The notes below the pieces were generated by a model. That model saw only the letters and a program-made list of their open reading frames with translations. It searched no databases and was not told where the DNA came from. From Fragum whitleyi (lineage: Eukaryota > Mollusca > Bivalvia > Cardiida > Cardiidae), in assembly GCA_948146395.1 (NCBI GenBank), contig OX411544.1, forward strand, positions 60,783,856 through 60,847,855: a stretch of 64,000 nt of DNA, given 5' to 3'. Numbering within the stretch: the stretch's first letter is position 1; each line of letters opens with the position of its first letter. The translations under genes and the position numbers were made by a program. Shown here one piece after another: positions 12,385 through 27,300 of this stretch.

Positions 12385-15300
12385 AGCAGGTCAATAGCCT
12401 TCCTTTGTCCATCAACAAGAGCAATAACTTACAAAATATGACGAGAAGACTTATGGTTCTTGTGCACTTCACTTCTCAATGAGATCTATCCACCTGTGAA
12501 GTTTCATGATTCTAGTTTGCATACTTTTTTGAGATATGCTCCAGACAAAAAACAGATTACAGACGGACAGACAGACCGACCCTCAAGTGACCCACAAGTG
12601 AAAAGCAATATACCCGCTCTTCTTCAAAGGGGAACATAATAACTCAGAAATTAGATCTTGTAAAATGACCTTGAACCGGTCAGATGACCTTTACCCAGTG
12701 CTTATTGATGACATATTTAATCACAATCAGGTCATATATTGTATCTTTAAAGGTTATGAAAAATGAAAATTTCTTAAAATATGCAAATTCTTTTCTTTTC
12801 AAACTAAATTTTACTAATGGAAATAAAACTTACATTATTAATGCAAGGGAGGTAACTACAACCTGGCTGAATAACCTCTATCAAGGGGCCAGCTTATTTG
12901 TTGCCAAAACTGGTCCTGATTTTGTTGTTTTTCAGCCGGGTCACAATTAGAAACCAGCTCCTATGTTCCGGCTTACAAGATGTTGCATACCATTTTCAAA
13001 TTATACCACACTTTGTGCGTGCACATACGCGCAAAACAGGTTTAATTTGAAAACGGTTTGTAACATTTTGTCAGCCGGAACTTACAGCTGGTTTCTTATT
13101 GTGGTCCAGCTAAAAAATGGGACCCATTCGGGCAACAAATAAGTTGGCCCAGAGACTGGTGAAAACAATCAAAGGGAAATAAGAACAAGTACAATATGTA
13201 CATTATTACCTATACTGATATATCCTTCTTCATCATCCCCCAGTCCAGCTTTAGCCAAGTCTGTATAGACATCACTGCCTGTCAACTGGAATAAGTGTGG
13301 AATGTAAGATTTCATTAGAGATAACATGACACCAGCCCTGCATTCAGGATGACAAAATTGAACAAATTATTTGCATGTTATACCCTGAGTTGCATGCAAG
13401 TGCATTTGCAACTCAGGGTATAATAAAAAAAAATGCACCATTTGATCATCCTGAAGGGAGGACAGATTTTCATTGGGTATACATTATCAGTTCCCCTTAA
13501 TTTTCACCATGACTCCCTTAACTTTTTTTTTAACAAATTTAGGATCAGCTTGTCTGCAACAAAATCTCATGACAGATCACACTTATCTTTCTATTTGTAA
13601 ATGAGCCTGTGCATTAGATTTCCAACAATTTCAAATATGTGCAAAGCAAAGACTCTGACCAGTCTGTGCATCCGCACAGTCTGACCAGAGTCTTCACTAT
13701 AGATGTAGTAGATAGATTAGGTCTCAAAGTATCATTAGACCATCAGGTAACTATAGATATCTTCTGTCTTTTGCTGTCAAAGCTACTCAATGTTTGCCCT
13801 TCACAAATATTTCAAATTGTTGAAAATGTCATGCACTGGCTCAAATATAAAAAGCCTTATTTGCTCTCATGGCCTTATTTTATCATTGTTATTCTTTTGT
13901 GCCAATAGAGCCTGTGTTTTTACTCAATAATAGACAAAAAATCACAAACTGGCCTCAGAGAAAGCTGGCATCTAATGACAAGAAAATATAATATGGATCA
14001 AATTGTTCTATTTCAAGACAAAATTGAAGAAATCCTATAATCATTTTTTACACATAAAAGACTAATAAAATTATATAATTTATCATTTGATATTTAAACC
14101 TCTAATGATTCAGAACCCCTATTCTAATCAATTTCATTTAATTTTGATTGTAGATTAGGAAACGGAGACATAACAAAGAGTGCAACCAACAATCCCCACA
14201 ATTGATAATACATCATCAAGCCTAAATTCTTCAATAAAAAGTTGGTGCAGTGTGAAAAGTCCCCATCCTATGTTGTAAGAAATATTGAAGGAAATGGAGA
14301 AATTGTTTGTTCCACAATATTTCTAAAGTACATTATAACAAGATGGCAAATTGTAACAAAACGCTGGATCTCCAAGCATGAAAAATGACAAAGGGAAATA
14401 ACTAAGAAATTAAGCTAGGTAGAGTTACAGTTCTTGCACTGCACTGTAATTATGAGAGGAACGTAACTGCCAGGTTTCAAGTCAGTTGGACATAAGGTGT
14501 CAGAGTTATGCTTTGATTGCTTGAATGGAGTTTATGCCGCTTTCAACATTTTTTCAGTTAAATTGCATAGGCCGGAGCACCTAACAATGGTTTCCTGGTA
14601 TTTCTCTCACCAGTACATCCTTTCCTAGCCTCCAGCTACTATTTCACACAGGTCTGCCAAACACCTGGACACCAGAGTGATCAAATTATATGTCCTGTCT
14701 TTTGATGGGCATATAAAAAGGATAAATGCAATCAATTAAGGCCTTGGGCTAATTGTATCTTTTTCCTCATGGTTTAAGTCAACAAAGATTATATAGAAAC
14801 TATAAGGGTTTTAATAAAGATAATATCATAATTAAATTTATGTGTAATATATTAAATTTTTGCTTGTAATCATGGGCAGAATAAATATTAAAGATTTACA
14901 CGAAATTTATCATCTACGAATGAAAGCAGAAATCAAGGTCAAGGTATTCTATTGTTTTCAGAGAAAGAAAAACAAATCTCATTTTTTACAGTCATACATA
15001 CTGTAAATATCTTTTAAATTGTATAACTTAGTTCTATATAATTTCATTTTATCATAATTCACAATAAATTAAAATATCCTTTTATCAAAATATTTTTGCT
15101 TCTAAAGGTAAATATAAACAAACTTTAACGCATATCTTTTTGCTCCGTGACAAACTAACTTCATTCATCGTTTTAAGATGTAACTAGCATCAACAAATGA
15201 AAACAAATAAGTTAATGTGCTAAGTAGCCAAGTTGCATCACCATACCTTTTACTTAAAACTGATTTCTGGAATGAATGAAGCATCATATTTATGATTGCA

Positions 15301-18300
15301 TTATAAAAACAATTAATAAGCAACCTTTATAAGTAAAATTCACTATTTTGACTTGCTGATTATAACATAACATATTCTTTATTAGGCATTTGGCAAATAA
15401 TTATGCCATTGGCCAAATATTATATATAAAATGTATTGTAATCACACATCACAATACTGTGTTCAAGTTATACATTTTGTTTACCGTGGGTTACTTATGT
15501 CAGTTACAGCTTCTTTTAACCAATGTCTTCTACTGAAACCTGCACTACATACAGGATTACTTGTATAACATTGAAAACTGTTTGCAAAATATACCCACCT
15601 TTTCAAGTGCATAAGCAAAGGAGTATATAATTAGCAAATTTTGCACTGGTTTGATATTCTGAACACAGGTCTATAATTTGACAACTTGAAGGGTTATACT
15701 TTAGGGACAAAATTTCAGAGTATGACAATTAGAAATTCCTTGTAATTATATTAATCCATTTCTCACTTTCCAAATCAAACTGTTGTCTGTAGCCTTTTTA
15801 AGTTTAGACAAGGTTTAAACTCTATTATTTGCAATCCAAATACCTTCTAGAGTGAATTTGAATGTTTTCCAATGCATTCATCCTTCACTTAAAACATTTC
15901 AAAAATAAATATAATTATTGTAAAATCTGTTTCAATACAAAAGGATAATATTTATTCACGTAAAGTAAAGTATTCAAATAAATTCACAAAGTTCCCTTAA
16001 GGTCTTTTTCCATGTAGAATCAGATTGTGTTTATCAATCAGACGACGTACCTTTTTATATGAATCAAATGTAGCCTTAACTTGGAGGTGATTGGATTCTG
16101 TGAGTAAAGTTTTGAAAACATCACTAGATGGGTTTAATCCCTGAAATGGAAGAAAGGTATATATTGTAAAAGTAGAATTAATGCATTTACCTCAACTAAA
16201 CTCTACATTATTTGTTCTTATTTTGAGAATCATTTAAAGATTTATAGTCAAATAATCTTTGAACAAATCTATATTTTTTATTTAATTTTAATCACAAGCT
16301 TATGGCGGCACAGCCATATTCTTAAGGTGAATCCTATGATTTAAAAGCGAAATGAAGAGAAATACATATTGATCTCCTATTGTATCAATGTAATTAAAAT
16401 TGTTAGTGGGTAGCTTTAAAGTTTTATTGTTAAAGACTAATTGCACTGCAACTCCATTATAAGTGGGGATGTGGGGATGGGGTTAGGGATGGGGGATATT
16501 TAGGGCTATTCTTGGTTGCTACTGCAAAGGTTTCCGAGATACGATAGATTGTACGCCGATTTAACAGCCAAATTCCAAATTGAAATCTGTGGTTGGTACC
16601 ATTCATTCAAAAATTGATTATGACAGGCAAGTAGTTCAATAGCAACGGGGGTAACAGCATTATAGCAAAAAATCCACTTCTTCCACATTTTCATTTCTAG
16701 GACCCGACCCACAGTGTTATAATGGATTTGCAGTGTATAGTGTTTATTAATGGACACACATCACTTACTTCAGATAAAGCCTTAGCATCCTTGTCTGCCT
16801 GGTTCATATCAACAGCAGTACCTGGGTCTCTTTTACCTTGACATAACAATGTAAGGAGAGTTTTCAAGTCACCAGAACTATCCCTTGTAATGTCTTGTAC
16901 CATATCAGATTTGTAAGCTGTAACATGATAGAAGAAAACATTACAGTAACACAGCTAATTACTAATGTCAAGAGAGTTTTAACCCTCATCATGCAAATCT
17001 CTGAATATTCCTGTTTTTGCAGGAGGTAAAGACATAGATTTGTGCAGTCTGAACTTTATCTTTACCATCTGATTGTAACTTCTAAACCAGAAAGATTGAA
17101 TGAATTTCAACTCAAAATTAGTGCAGCCACTATCTTCAGAACTTTGATTTTAATGCAAATTTGCCTTTTTTAGTATAACAAGGATCAAAGTCACCAGAGC
17201 TGTCTTTTGTAATGTCTCATACTATTTCTGATTTGTAGGCTGTATTATAACAAAGCAATAAATTACATTAACACAGCAAACAAGTTTCTGATATAGGGAG
17301 AGTTTTAACGCATGTAAAGCTGATCCTGATATTTTTCTGCTTTTGCAGGAGGTATAGACAAAGATCAGACTGCAAGTCTATGCAGTCTGATCTATATCCA
17401 TACAACATGATTTATCTTTTTTTAACCAGGAAAGTTCAAACTTTCAGCAAAAATTGATAAGTGACTCACAATTAAAGCCACCAGTGCTTTTAGCACTTTG
17501 ATCTTTTAATGATGAATTTTCTTCAATCCATCATTAGTGCATCAATTATCAGTTTATGAACTTTGAGTAGTTTCCCCATTTATCATAATGTTTTTCACAC
17601 ATCATATACCATATTTCCTCTAATAATAGTGCCCTACCTACTAGTAGCACCCCTACTTACCCACTTCAATTGCCTAAATTTTAGGAATTCTTTTAAGACT
17701 TCTTCTCTAATTTGAGATGAATTTCTTATAGACAATCATATAAATCAAATTGCATACTAAAACAGCTCCAGGACCATGTTATGTTTAGCTCCCAGGAGTG
17801 TTAATTAAAAGAAATAGGGCAGTTGTTTTTGATAAACACAGAAGACACATAAATATCATGACCAAGAAATCAAATTATGACCTTTTTCCCATCTGTAAAG
17901 ACTTCAGAATGACCTCTGTGTATTTAGACAAAAAATTATTGGTGTAAAAGTTAATACAAAATATCAACCTTGAGCTTACATCATTAAGTGTCAGATTTGA
18001 GTAAAGTTAATACAAAATATCAACCTTTAGTTTTCTTCATTTAGTGTCAGATTTGAGTAAGAAAACAAATGTACCTGTTTTGTAGTGATCTTTGACTGAC
18101 TGAATGTCCTGTAAATAAATGGAAACAAAAAATTGACTAAATGTATAAATTTTTATAAATTGCTTAAATCTTATCCCTAAAACTGCTTAAATTGTGCCCT
18201 TAAAACAAACAAGTCAAGACAGCCATTAACCAAAAGTTGTTAAACAATTCAGTCAATTAATTTTCTTAATGATAGTCTGACGCGCTAACAACTGATCAGT

Positions 18301-21300
18301 CAATTAAGGCATTTATTTTCATCCCAAAGACAGAAATGTTTTATCAAATATTACATTCCTAAGCTTTTTATTGTAAAAAAAAACAACAGTTTTATAGGTT
18401 AGCACAAAACTACTAGAGGGGTCGATGTAATAGTTAAACGCTAATAATTGAAAATTAAAGGATTAAAACAGCCGAAAGGAGGGAGCAAAGCGATCGACTG
18501 AGGCTGTTTAAATCGTTAATTTTCAATTATTAGCGTTTAACTGACTAAGTCTTTTCCCGCCTTTTATATAATTGGCATCATATTGCATAATTTAAACGGA
18601 ATAAGCCGGATACATTCATTACAAGTAAACGCCCCTCTCTTTCCAAATATGAAGTTGTTGAAATATGCACGCAAATATTGAGTCTTTATAAAGAGCCATT
18701 ACAGAACATAAATATGAGGTATAATTTGGTTTTATTTAACCGACAATATAGCAGAACGAAAAATATAATACTTTTCACTCTGTTTAGCATGATTCTTCTA
18801 AAGAATAAAATACTTAAAGGAATCGTTTTATCATTTGTAATACTGAAAAGTCTCTTTATTGAATAAATGTGCCAGTAATTGTTTACTAAGTTATGTATGA
18901 AAGGCAATCTAAAGCCTGACATAAACAACTAAGTAGATTATACTATTCTGTTGAGTAAAAAATGTAATACAGTCCACCACACCTTGGATACATGCACATG
19001 CAATGACCCCTCTTCGTGGACGTTTTCTTGTGTCATCAACTGAATTAGTGGTGTTTTTTAATTTTGGAGGACTATAATACGCCTCATCTATAGCCGATCA
19101 TGAAACGTGATTTGGCCAAATTTAGAAAGGGACCTAAATTAAATGAGAAGTTTATTGGAATAAATGTTAAGAAAGAAGTATAGGATATATTGCACTTTTT
19201 AATTAGATCTCATTAGTTAGCGTTACTTTTCTTGAATAAATGTACAGGCAAGAAGAAAAGTCGTCGTTCCATAAGAGATTCGACATGCCAGATCAAAATC
19301 TACAAAGGATATTCATTATACAACATGTGCACGAGTTTTACGATTTTCAAGTGAATTATCACGTGGTCATTGCATATTTATGAAGGGGTAGTTTCTAGTC
19401 AGTACGCATGCAAGGTATTACATATAAACCTCGACGTTTAAATGAAATAATGATCAAAATAAACCTGGGCTGGAAAGTTTATGGAAAATAAACCTTCAAA
19501 AAATTTGAAAATCCAGCCTTCTGATTGGATGATAATGTAGGACAAAGACTAAAAATACATAATGAGGGGCCAGTACAACACTTTTGTACGTGCCTGTATA
19601 GCGCTGACCAATCAATAATTATTATAGACAATAGTAACAGGAGTTTGATGCTATCCTTTCATTCTGTAACTTTGTTTACAGGCTAAATTTTCTCTTTTTT
19701 TGTTGAACCTATACTTAAACAAATAATTTATATGACAAATGTGACTTTCAACTCATTTTTCAAAATCATAGTTTGTTGTATTTGTAAACTATACTTGTGC
19801 CTCATTGAAGTACTAACACTTTTATGTTCCTTACATGACAATGTGTCATTTGGAACATTGCTTGTTTTTTCTGTAAACTGAAAAGTACCCCAGACGTGTG
19901 TAACTTTTGGTTATTTTTAGGCAGTACTTTGGTCAATATGTTTGATTCCTTTAATGCTGTCCAATTATCTATTGAGATCTTTTGGGCATGTTATAATTTG
20001 AAAAACAAAACGCAGCAAAATACTGCGTTTTATTTTCAAATTATTTTTTTGCCAAATTTGTACCTCTCCTTGATTTTGTTTTTCGCAATGTCATCATGAG
20101 ATATGACACGCTTTCATGACTGCACCCTTATTATTCCAAAGGGGTATTCCTTAGAATTGCTGAGGGTTTCTGATTGGACCATGTGCATCATAATTCAAGC
20201 ACAACACTATGACTCTACACAAAAGTAGTCACTTTATCACAGTGTTGGGCTACATGCTATTAAATTTGTGTGCCAAGTAAAGAACTCTCATTGGCATATG
20301 CATCTGAACAATCGGACCAGTTTGTGGTTTAGCTATTTAATTCATTTAATCGAAAGAATTTTTAACAAAACAAAATTTCATTTTTGAATCATTACACCAA
20401 GATGGTCAATGTCTGTTCTGTCACACATAGATCTTCCAAACTTTTGTGAATTCAAATGATTAAATAATGATTATCAGAGAAAGTTCAAGACACTATTTCA
20501 ATAAAGTTTGAATAAACTATATTAAAACTTACTATCCCACTCCTTGTACAAAGTACAGCTAAGAGGACAGGTTCAGAAGTACCCAGACCCTCCCACTGCC
20601 TTATGTAAAGAACATGCACTATAATTTACTTACCGCCCCACTCCTTGTACAAAGTACAGCTATGAGGACCGGTTCAGAAGTACCCAGACCCTCAACTGCC
20701 TTATGTAAAGAACATGCATTTTAATTCAATAACTGCCCCACTCCTTGTACAAAGAACAGCTATGAGGACCAATTCAGAAGTACGCAGACCCTCCCACTGC
20801 CTTATGTAATGAACATGCACTATAATTTACTTACCACCCCACTCCTTGTACAAAGTACAGCAATGAGGACCGGTTCAGAAGTACCCAGACCCTCAACTGC
20901 CTCATGTAGACAATATGCATCATATTCAACAGGGGTCATCATTAAGGCAAGAGTTATCTCCTCTGTATCTCCAGGTACCTCAGATTCTAAATCTATCATC
21001 AAATTCTAGAATAGAGAAATATCATGATTTAATTTTGGATTTGTAGATACCATATTTCCGCTAATAATAGGGCCCTCCCTAATAGTAGCACCCCTACATT
21101 TTTTACTAAGAAAACCCACTTCAAATGCCTAAATTTTAGGAACTTTTTGAGACTTCTTCTCTAATTTGAGATGAATTTCCTCTAAACAATCATATAAATC
21201 ATTTATATGATTGTTTAGAGGAAATTCACCTCAAATTAAAGGGAAAGGGGCCTAAAAGACATCAATTTTAAATCAGAAAATGCCTAATAAATAAAAGCTC

Positions 21301-24300
21301 CCTGACCATGTTATGTATAGCTCCTGGGAGCGTTTATTAGGAGAAATATGGTATAATAATATATAATGTTCAACAAAGTAAAAATATTACTCTGTTTAGT
21401 AAAAGGCAACACTGTTCACAAAGAATTCATATCTGCCCCAAAAAAACTTCATATTTCTTAAGTGTGATATGAGAATGTCAGATTACAGTCCAAATGTTCT
21501 TAAAGTCTTAAAAAAATTACAACTAAAACTCTCTGTACAAGAATTCTTTCAAAAACTCATAATGAGATTTTATCTGATCTTAACCCGGTCTAGAATAGAA
21601 ATTTTATTAAGCGAGCCTTGGTAAGCTTAACAATTTTTTTACTCTAGACAAGGTTAAGATCAGCTAGTCTCAAATAAAATTGAGGTAGCAGATGCTTTTT
21701 CTCACATTAACAACATATTGTACCTTAATAAAAAAATCTTTAAAACACTCTTATGATAGAAATACCACAAAAAAGTGCATTAGATGATGTAGTGTTGACT
21801 TAATTTAGAATGTGATCTTACACACATGTAAGACAAAGATATATTCTGATGGCTGTTCATTATAAAAAGACAAAGGGGAGCTATCTTAGAAAAAGAACTC
21901 TAATTATTGTTACCTTTTTATATTTTTGTTCATACACTTTCTTCAGTTCTTGTCTCTGTTTGTTACTCCTTTTAGGTAATATTGCGACAATTTCAGCCTC
22001 ATTCACAGGTTCAGCTGTCAGAGCAGTATTAAGTCTATCACAGTCATCTTCGGGTCTAAAATTATTTGTAGCCTTCACAGTTCCATTATTTACAGAGTTA
22101 CTTCCCTTCCCTTTACTGGTTCCCTTGTCTCCTGCAGGTTTCTGTGTCTTGGAACCAGCTGCTGCAGCATTTGCTGGTTGCTGGCTTTCTGGATTGTCTT
22201 GTTTAGTTTTTGATTGTTTAGGTTTGTCTTCAGCTGCCGTCTTTTTGACATCAGCTGTTTCTGACTTCTTTGCTTGTGATTTCTTCGTTGTATCTTTAAC
22301 AGGCTGTTGTTGAGGTGGTGGGGCTGTTTTCTTGGATTCTACTCCCTGAAATTTCAAAAGAATCAATATCATTTAAGGTTTATCAATCATTCTTGACTTT
22401 TTTATAAATACAAGATTTTTCATAAAATGTGAATGATTTTTTTCTTATTATTTTCATTTCTTTTTCAAAAAAAAAAATCCTGCATCAAAACTTATCTCAA
22501 AACCAATATTTTATTCTGAATAAAAAGAGCAAATGCAAGAATAATTGCCCTGGTCCTTTTCACAGAATATGTACATAATTAGTTAGTCTGTTTTCAAACA
22601 AAAGCTTGCTCTACAACTTAACAATAAAGTAAAGATTTGGCTAACAATACCCTTATTTCTAAGCAGTAAGTATATTGATGCTCACAGCATGTTAAACCAG
22701 ACATATGTAGCAAATTGGATCTTCTTTATTGCGATTTTTTTCAACTTTATAATTATGAACATCATATACCTTCTCTTTTGCTGGAGTAGGACCTTTCATG
22801 GCTAGTTCAACCAGACATTTTTGAGTAGGATGGGGTTTGCTTCTTATTTCCTCTGTAATATCTACACCATATGTCTTCTTATACACCTTTCTAATGGCAG
22901 GCATATCAATCTGTGGACAAAATAGATAAATTGTAATTATGATTTCAAATTTTGACACTACAGTTAAATGTGTATGAAACAACCACTTAAGGGACCACCA
23001 AATGGCTGTTATTAAAGAGATTAGTTGCATAGGCTTAGTTATTTTGATTGAATTTGTATGTTACTGCGATTATCTCAATAATCCTATGTTGGTAAAACAC
23101 AAAAAAATGGTCTCATTGAGACAATTTTAATGCGTTTTAATAACACAGGCTTCATTTACAATTATATTTGGACCAATAATATCCAATTCTTAAGATATTT
23201 TGACTTAAAAAAGGGAATTTGAAATCGTCGCTTAATAAAAATGTCACTTAAAAGATGTGGTTGCTTATGCAAGATTGTCTCTCTTTTAATGTCTAAAGAA
23301 GTTATCCATAATAAATAGTTTTCTTTCATAGCTACCCTTCTTGTCTTAAATGAAAAGACATCAGGGATATCTTTGTCTAACACATGATCTTATTCTAAAT
23401 GATGGCATTCCGATGACATCAACGCACGTTATCGCAGTACAGTCAAAACTGTGCAAGTCGTCAACTGAGAATAATGGCCACTGTCGTAAGTGGCCAGCTC
23501 AGGTCTATCCGGGCAAATTTGCTCTTTAAAGTTACTGTGCATAGCAGCAATCGGTCATATGCAGCCATTGGCCACCTTTAATTGTCTGGATCACACCCAT
23601 TGCATATCCCCTTAAACAGTCAAGCAAGTCATTAAGTTATGACAGGTGACTGGCTGGTTAACAAAAAATCCATAACACTTCTGGATTAAAGTATGATTTA
23701 TTGTCATGCTTACCTAATCAACACATCTACTAATTTGTGGTGTCTGAGCAACCAGCATATTAATAACATTCCGATTAATCAACCTTTTCATCGCTGTTTG
23801 TTCCAACTTTTGGAAGAATTTTGTGACAGATTGATCTTGGATGGGATTTCCATTCCTCAGCTTCGGAAGTATAATATTTTTTTTTATCAGAGTATGCTTT
23901 TTTTCCTCTTCTTTGCACAAAAAATTGCGTCCTCTCGGAAAAAAATAGAATGACAATGAAAATAAATCACAAATTGATTTTGTGTTTAGTATGGGTTGAT
24001 TTTGTGGAATAATCACCACTTGTCGAAAATATCGCGGTATTTTCCAAATGATGCCAATCTACGTCGTCACGCATGCTGGAAAAGCTGACTGTCCTCTAGG
24101 TCCAAGGCACGTGAACCAAATTGCCGCCAAATCCATAGGAACCCTCTACTATCAAAATGATAATCACTAAAAACGTTGTATCTCCTGCGCATATTATATT
24201 TTCATGAAAAAGACTCGAAATTACTTAACCCTTGTCATGATAAACCCGGAATGTTCTTGCTTTGGCATATGATGGTCAGACCGACAGACAGACAGGATGA

Positions 24301-27300
24301 AACAAATATACTCCCCTCTACTTAGTAGGTAGGGGGTTCATTGATTACAAGCCCAGTTTTTCATGTATGGGTTCTCACCTCAGATCGTAGAACAAGAATA
24401 TTGATGAACAATGGATCTGTGGGTACTTTATGTTTCCGTAACTGACTGGCTAGATATATATCTGGAGTGTCTATACAGCCCACTGAAATAGATGAAAAAC
24501 AAACACTTAACAATGTATTCCATTTTCTGACACCTTAAAAGTTTGTTGTAAACTAAATGAACATCATTTATTTAGTAAAATCTAAAGTTTCAGACAACTT
24601 ACAGAGCAGTTTTAGAGCCTGAAAGCAATACTTATAACAGTCTTGTTTCATGTTCTGAAGCACATTTTTTTCTTTCTGAAACCTGCCCTGTGTTCAGATT
24701 GTAAAAGCGTTTCGCAAGTGCTTTGAGATGATACCCCGCTTTGCACATGCACATACATGCAAAGCGAGGTATCATTTCCAAATCCTATCGCTTTCATGAG
24801 GGCTGCCTGCCTCACCAAACTTTCTAATGATTTATGATTCTGTTTGTATGATTTATAGATCGACAAAATGTACATACAATTGAGGCAACCTACAGAGGAC
24901 TTCAAGAGCCTTAAAGTAGGTTTTACTATAGTCTTATTTTATAGGCTGAAGCACATCTTGTTGCTCTGAAACCTGCCTGTATTTCACAAATGAATGATTC
25001 AGTCATAAAACTAAATTTATTTGTCTCTTCTAATTTAATGTGCACAATATATGAAGTACATTTGGTATATGACTTGATAATTCTTGTAAAGATTGTGATA
25101 TTATCTTAAATTATATTCTCTTACTGAGAACTTTCAGAGCCTGAAAGTAGGATTTATCACAGTCTTGTTTCATGTCCTGAAGTACATCTTTTCCATCTGA
25201 AACCTGCCTGTACTTCACCAACACAGCCTTGAGATGAGCAAAACTTTGTACATTGAGCAATTGTAGGAATTTCCCATCTTCCTGGTCCCACCTGCCATCA
25301 CCTGCCTGTGAAGATAGAATATAGATAAATGCCTGTGTGTGACATTTCAAACAATTTGCATGTGGTGCTAATATTTAGTGACGTTAACAGCCACATACTG
25401 TAAATATAGAGTCACCTGATGGTTTACTAATACTTTGAGACCTTATCTATCTACTAAACCCTTAGTGAAGACTCTGGCCAGCCTGTGTCATTGCTTTGTG
25501 CTCATTTGAAATTGTTGTAATTCTCACACACAGGCTCATATGTATTCAGTGTTTTGTATGAATAAAAATAACTTACTCGGTTGGGGGAATTGATAATTGC
25601 GATGTGGGGTATAAAAATATGTGCTTTACTTAGTTTAGGAAATATCATAACACAATGGCGCAAAATGCATTTATGAAAGAAGAAATTACATAGAACTTCA
25701 TATGTCATTTATTTTATTATACTATACCTTAAATAATTCTTCTGCATCTTTCTTTGCTTCATCCTCATCTACATCTGAGGACTCGTCTCTAGTTCCCTGT
25801 TGATTTTTTAAGAGATAAAAAGAGCATTATATAATTTTATGAAGGTATGAAACAAAAAAAAAACTAGAACTGTCGCAGAGCGGACTAATACCCTCCACAA
25901 GCGCTTTGTCAGAATGCAAGTGCTATTAGTGCAGGATGTGTTTGTAACTAATATTGAGGTCATATGTAGCATTTGCATGAAGTTTCATGATTCTGGGTCG
26001 CTTGGTTTTTGAGTTAAGAGTCCAGAAATGAAAATTGATCAAAAATTGACTGTGACCTTGACCTTTGACCTATATGACCCAAAAACATTAGGGCACTTCC
26101 TTGGATCATAAGCAACATTTTCATAAAGTTTCATGCTTGTAGGTCACTTGGTTCTCAAGTTAGAGTCCGGAAACGAAAATTGAACAAAAATTGACTGTGA
26201 CCTTGACCTTTGACCAATGTAACCCAAAAACAATAGGGCACTTCCTTGGGTCATAAGGAACATTTGTATACAGTTTCATGATTGTAGGCTACTTGGTTCT
26301 TGAGTTAAAGTCCGGAAACGAAAATTGAACACAGGCTGACTGTGACCTTGACCTTTGACCTACATGACCGAAAAACAATAGGGCACTTCCTTGGGTCATA
26401 AGGAACATTTGTATAAAGTTTCATGATTGTAGGCCACTTGGCTCTTGAGTTAGAGTCCGGAAACGAAAATTGAACAAAAGCTGACTGTGATCTTGACCTT
26501 TGACCTACATGACCCAAAAACAATAGGGCACTTCCTTGGGTCATAAGGAACATTTGTGTAAAGTTTCATGATTGTAGGTCATTTGGTTCTTGAGTTAGAG
26601 TCCAGAAATGAAAAGGTCTACGGACGGACGGACGGATGGACAGACAGACAGACATGGTGAAACCAATTTACCCCCCTCTACTTCGTAGGTGGGGGGTATA
26701 ATAAAATCAACACTCCATGAATTCATAAAGAGTATACATACATTACTCTGATTAGGTTTTTAGTTTCATGCCTCTATAAAATTAAAGATTGCTCTCTTCA
26801 TATCTTATGATTTATTATATATTTGAGTTAAAATATTAAGATTTTTCCACAATAAAGAAGATTTCTTATTGGACTACTTTGTTTGGAGGCTAACAAATTG
26901 GCTGTAAACTCATAATCATTGATCATTCGGAACACCACTCGGCCAATCTCACGATCAACCTTGGATGTACATATACAGACTATTTTTAAAAATTACGGGA
27001 AAACCTTGGAAAAACTTGTTGGCGTCACTTTAAATAGCGTTAGCCCTCGAAACTGTGAGTGAAAACATTCGACGTCGCCAACGCTACTGGTTTAAGTCAC
27101 TGACGTGAAACCATCGTATTAATATCTTTAGATTCTTAAATAACAGCTGAAAATTCTTAATTTTTGAGAATGATTCGTCATTCTCAAAAATTTAGATTTT
27201 TCAGCTGTTATTTACTGTAAAAGATATAAATCTACTTTGCTAGTTTTTCTTACACTGTTTCCGCCTAACAAAATGCACGATTTTGTTACATACCCATCCG

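Noticed and set aside
12684..12950. Plus-strand 88-codon open frame
   Set aside because: Its second half lies in the inverted-repeat element at 12877-13160.
13286..13337. Upstream extension of exon 18 (AGVMLSLMKSYIPHLFQ)
   Set aside because: Open but needs a preceding exon ending in phase 2, which does not exist, and it would insert about 17 residues into repeat 7.
15495..15539. A 45-nt segment reading VSVEDIG, then LKEAVTDI in another frame, as a missing part of repeat 7
   Set aside because: It needs two frame corrections. Once exon 18 is started at the acceptor before TTG ACA GGC, exons 17 and 18 join in phase with the expected residues and nothing is missing.
26305..26553. Minus-strand open frame with internal duplication
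   Set aside because: Formed by tandem units of the GACCTTGACC repeat, not a gene.
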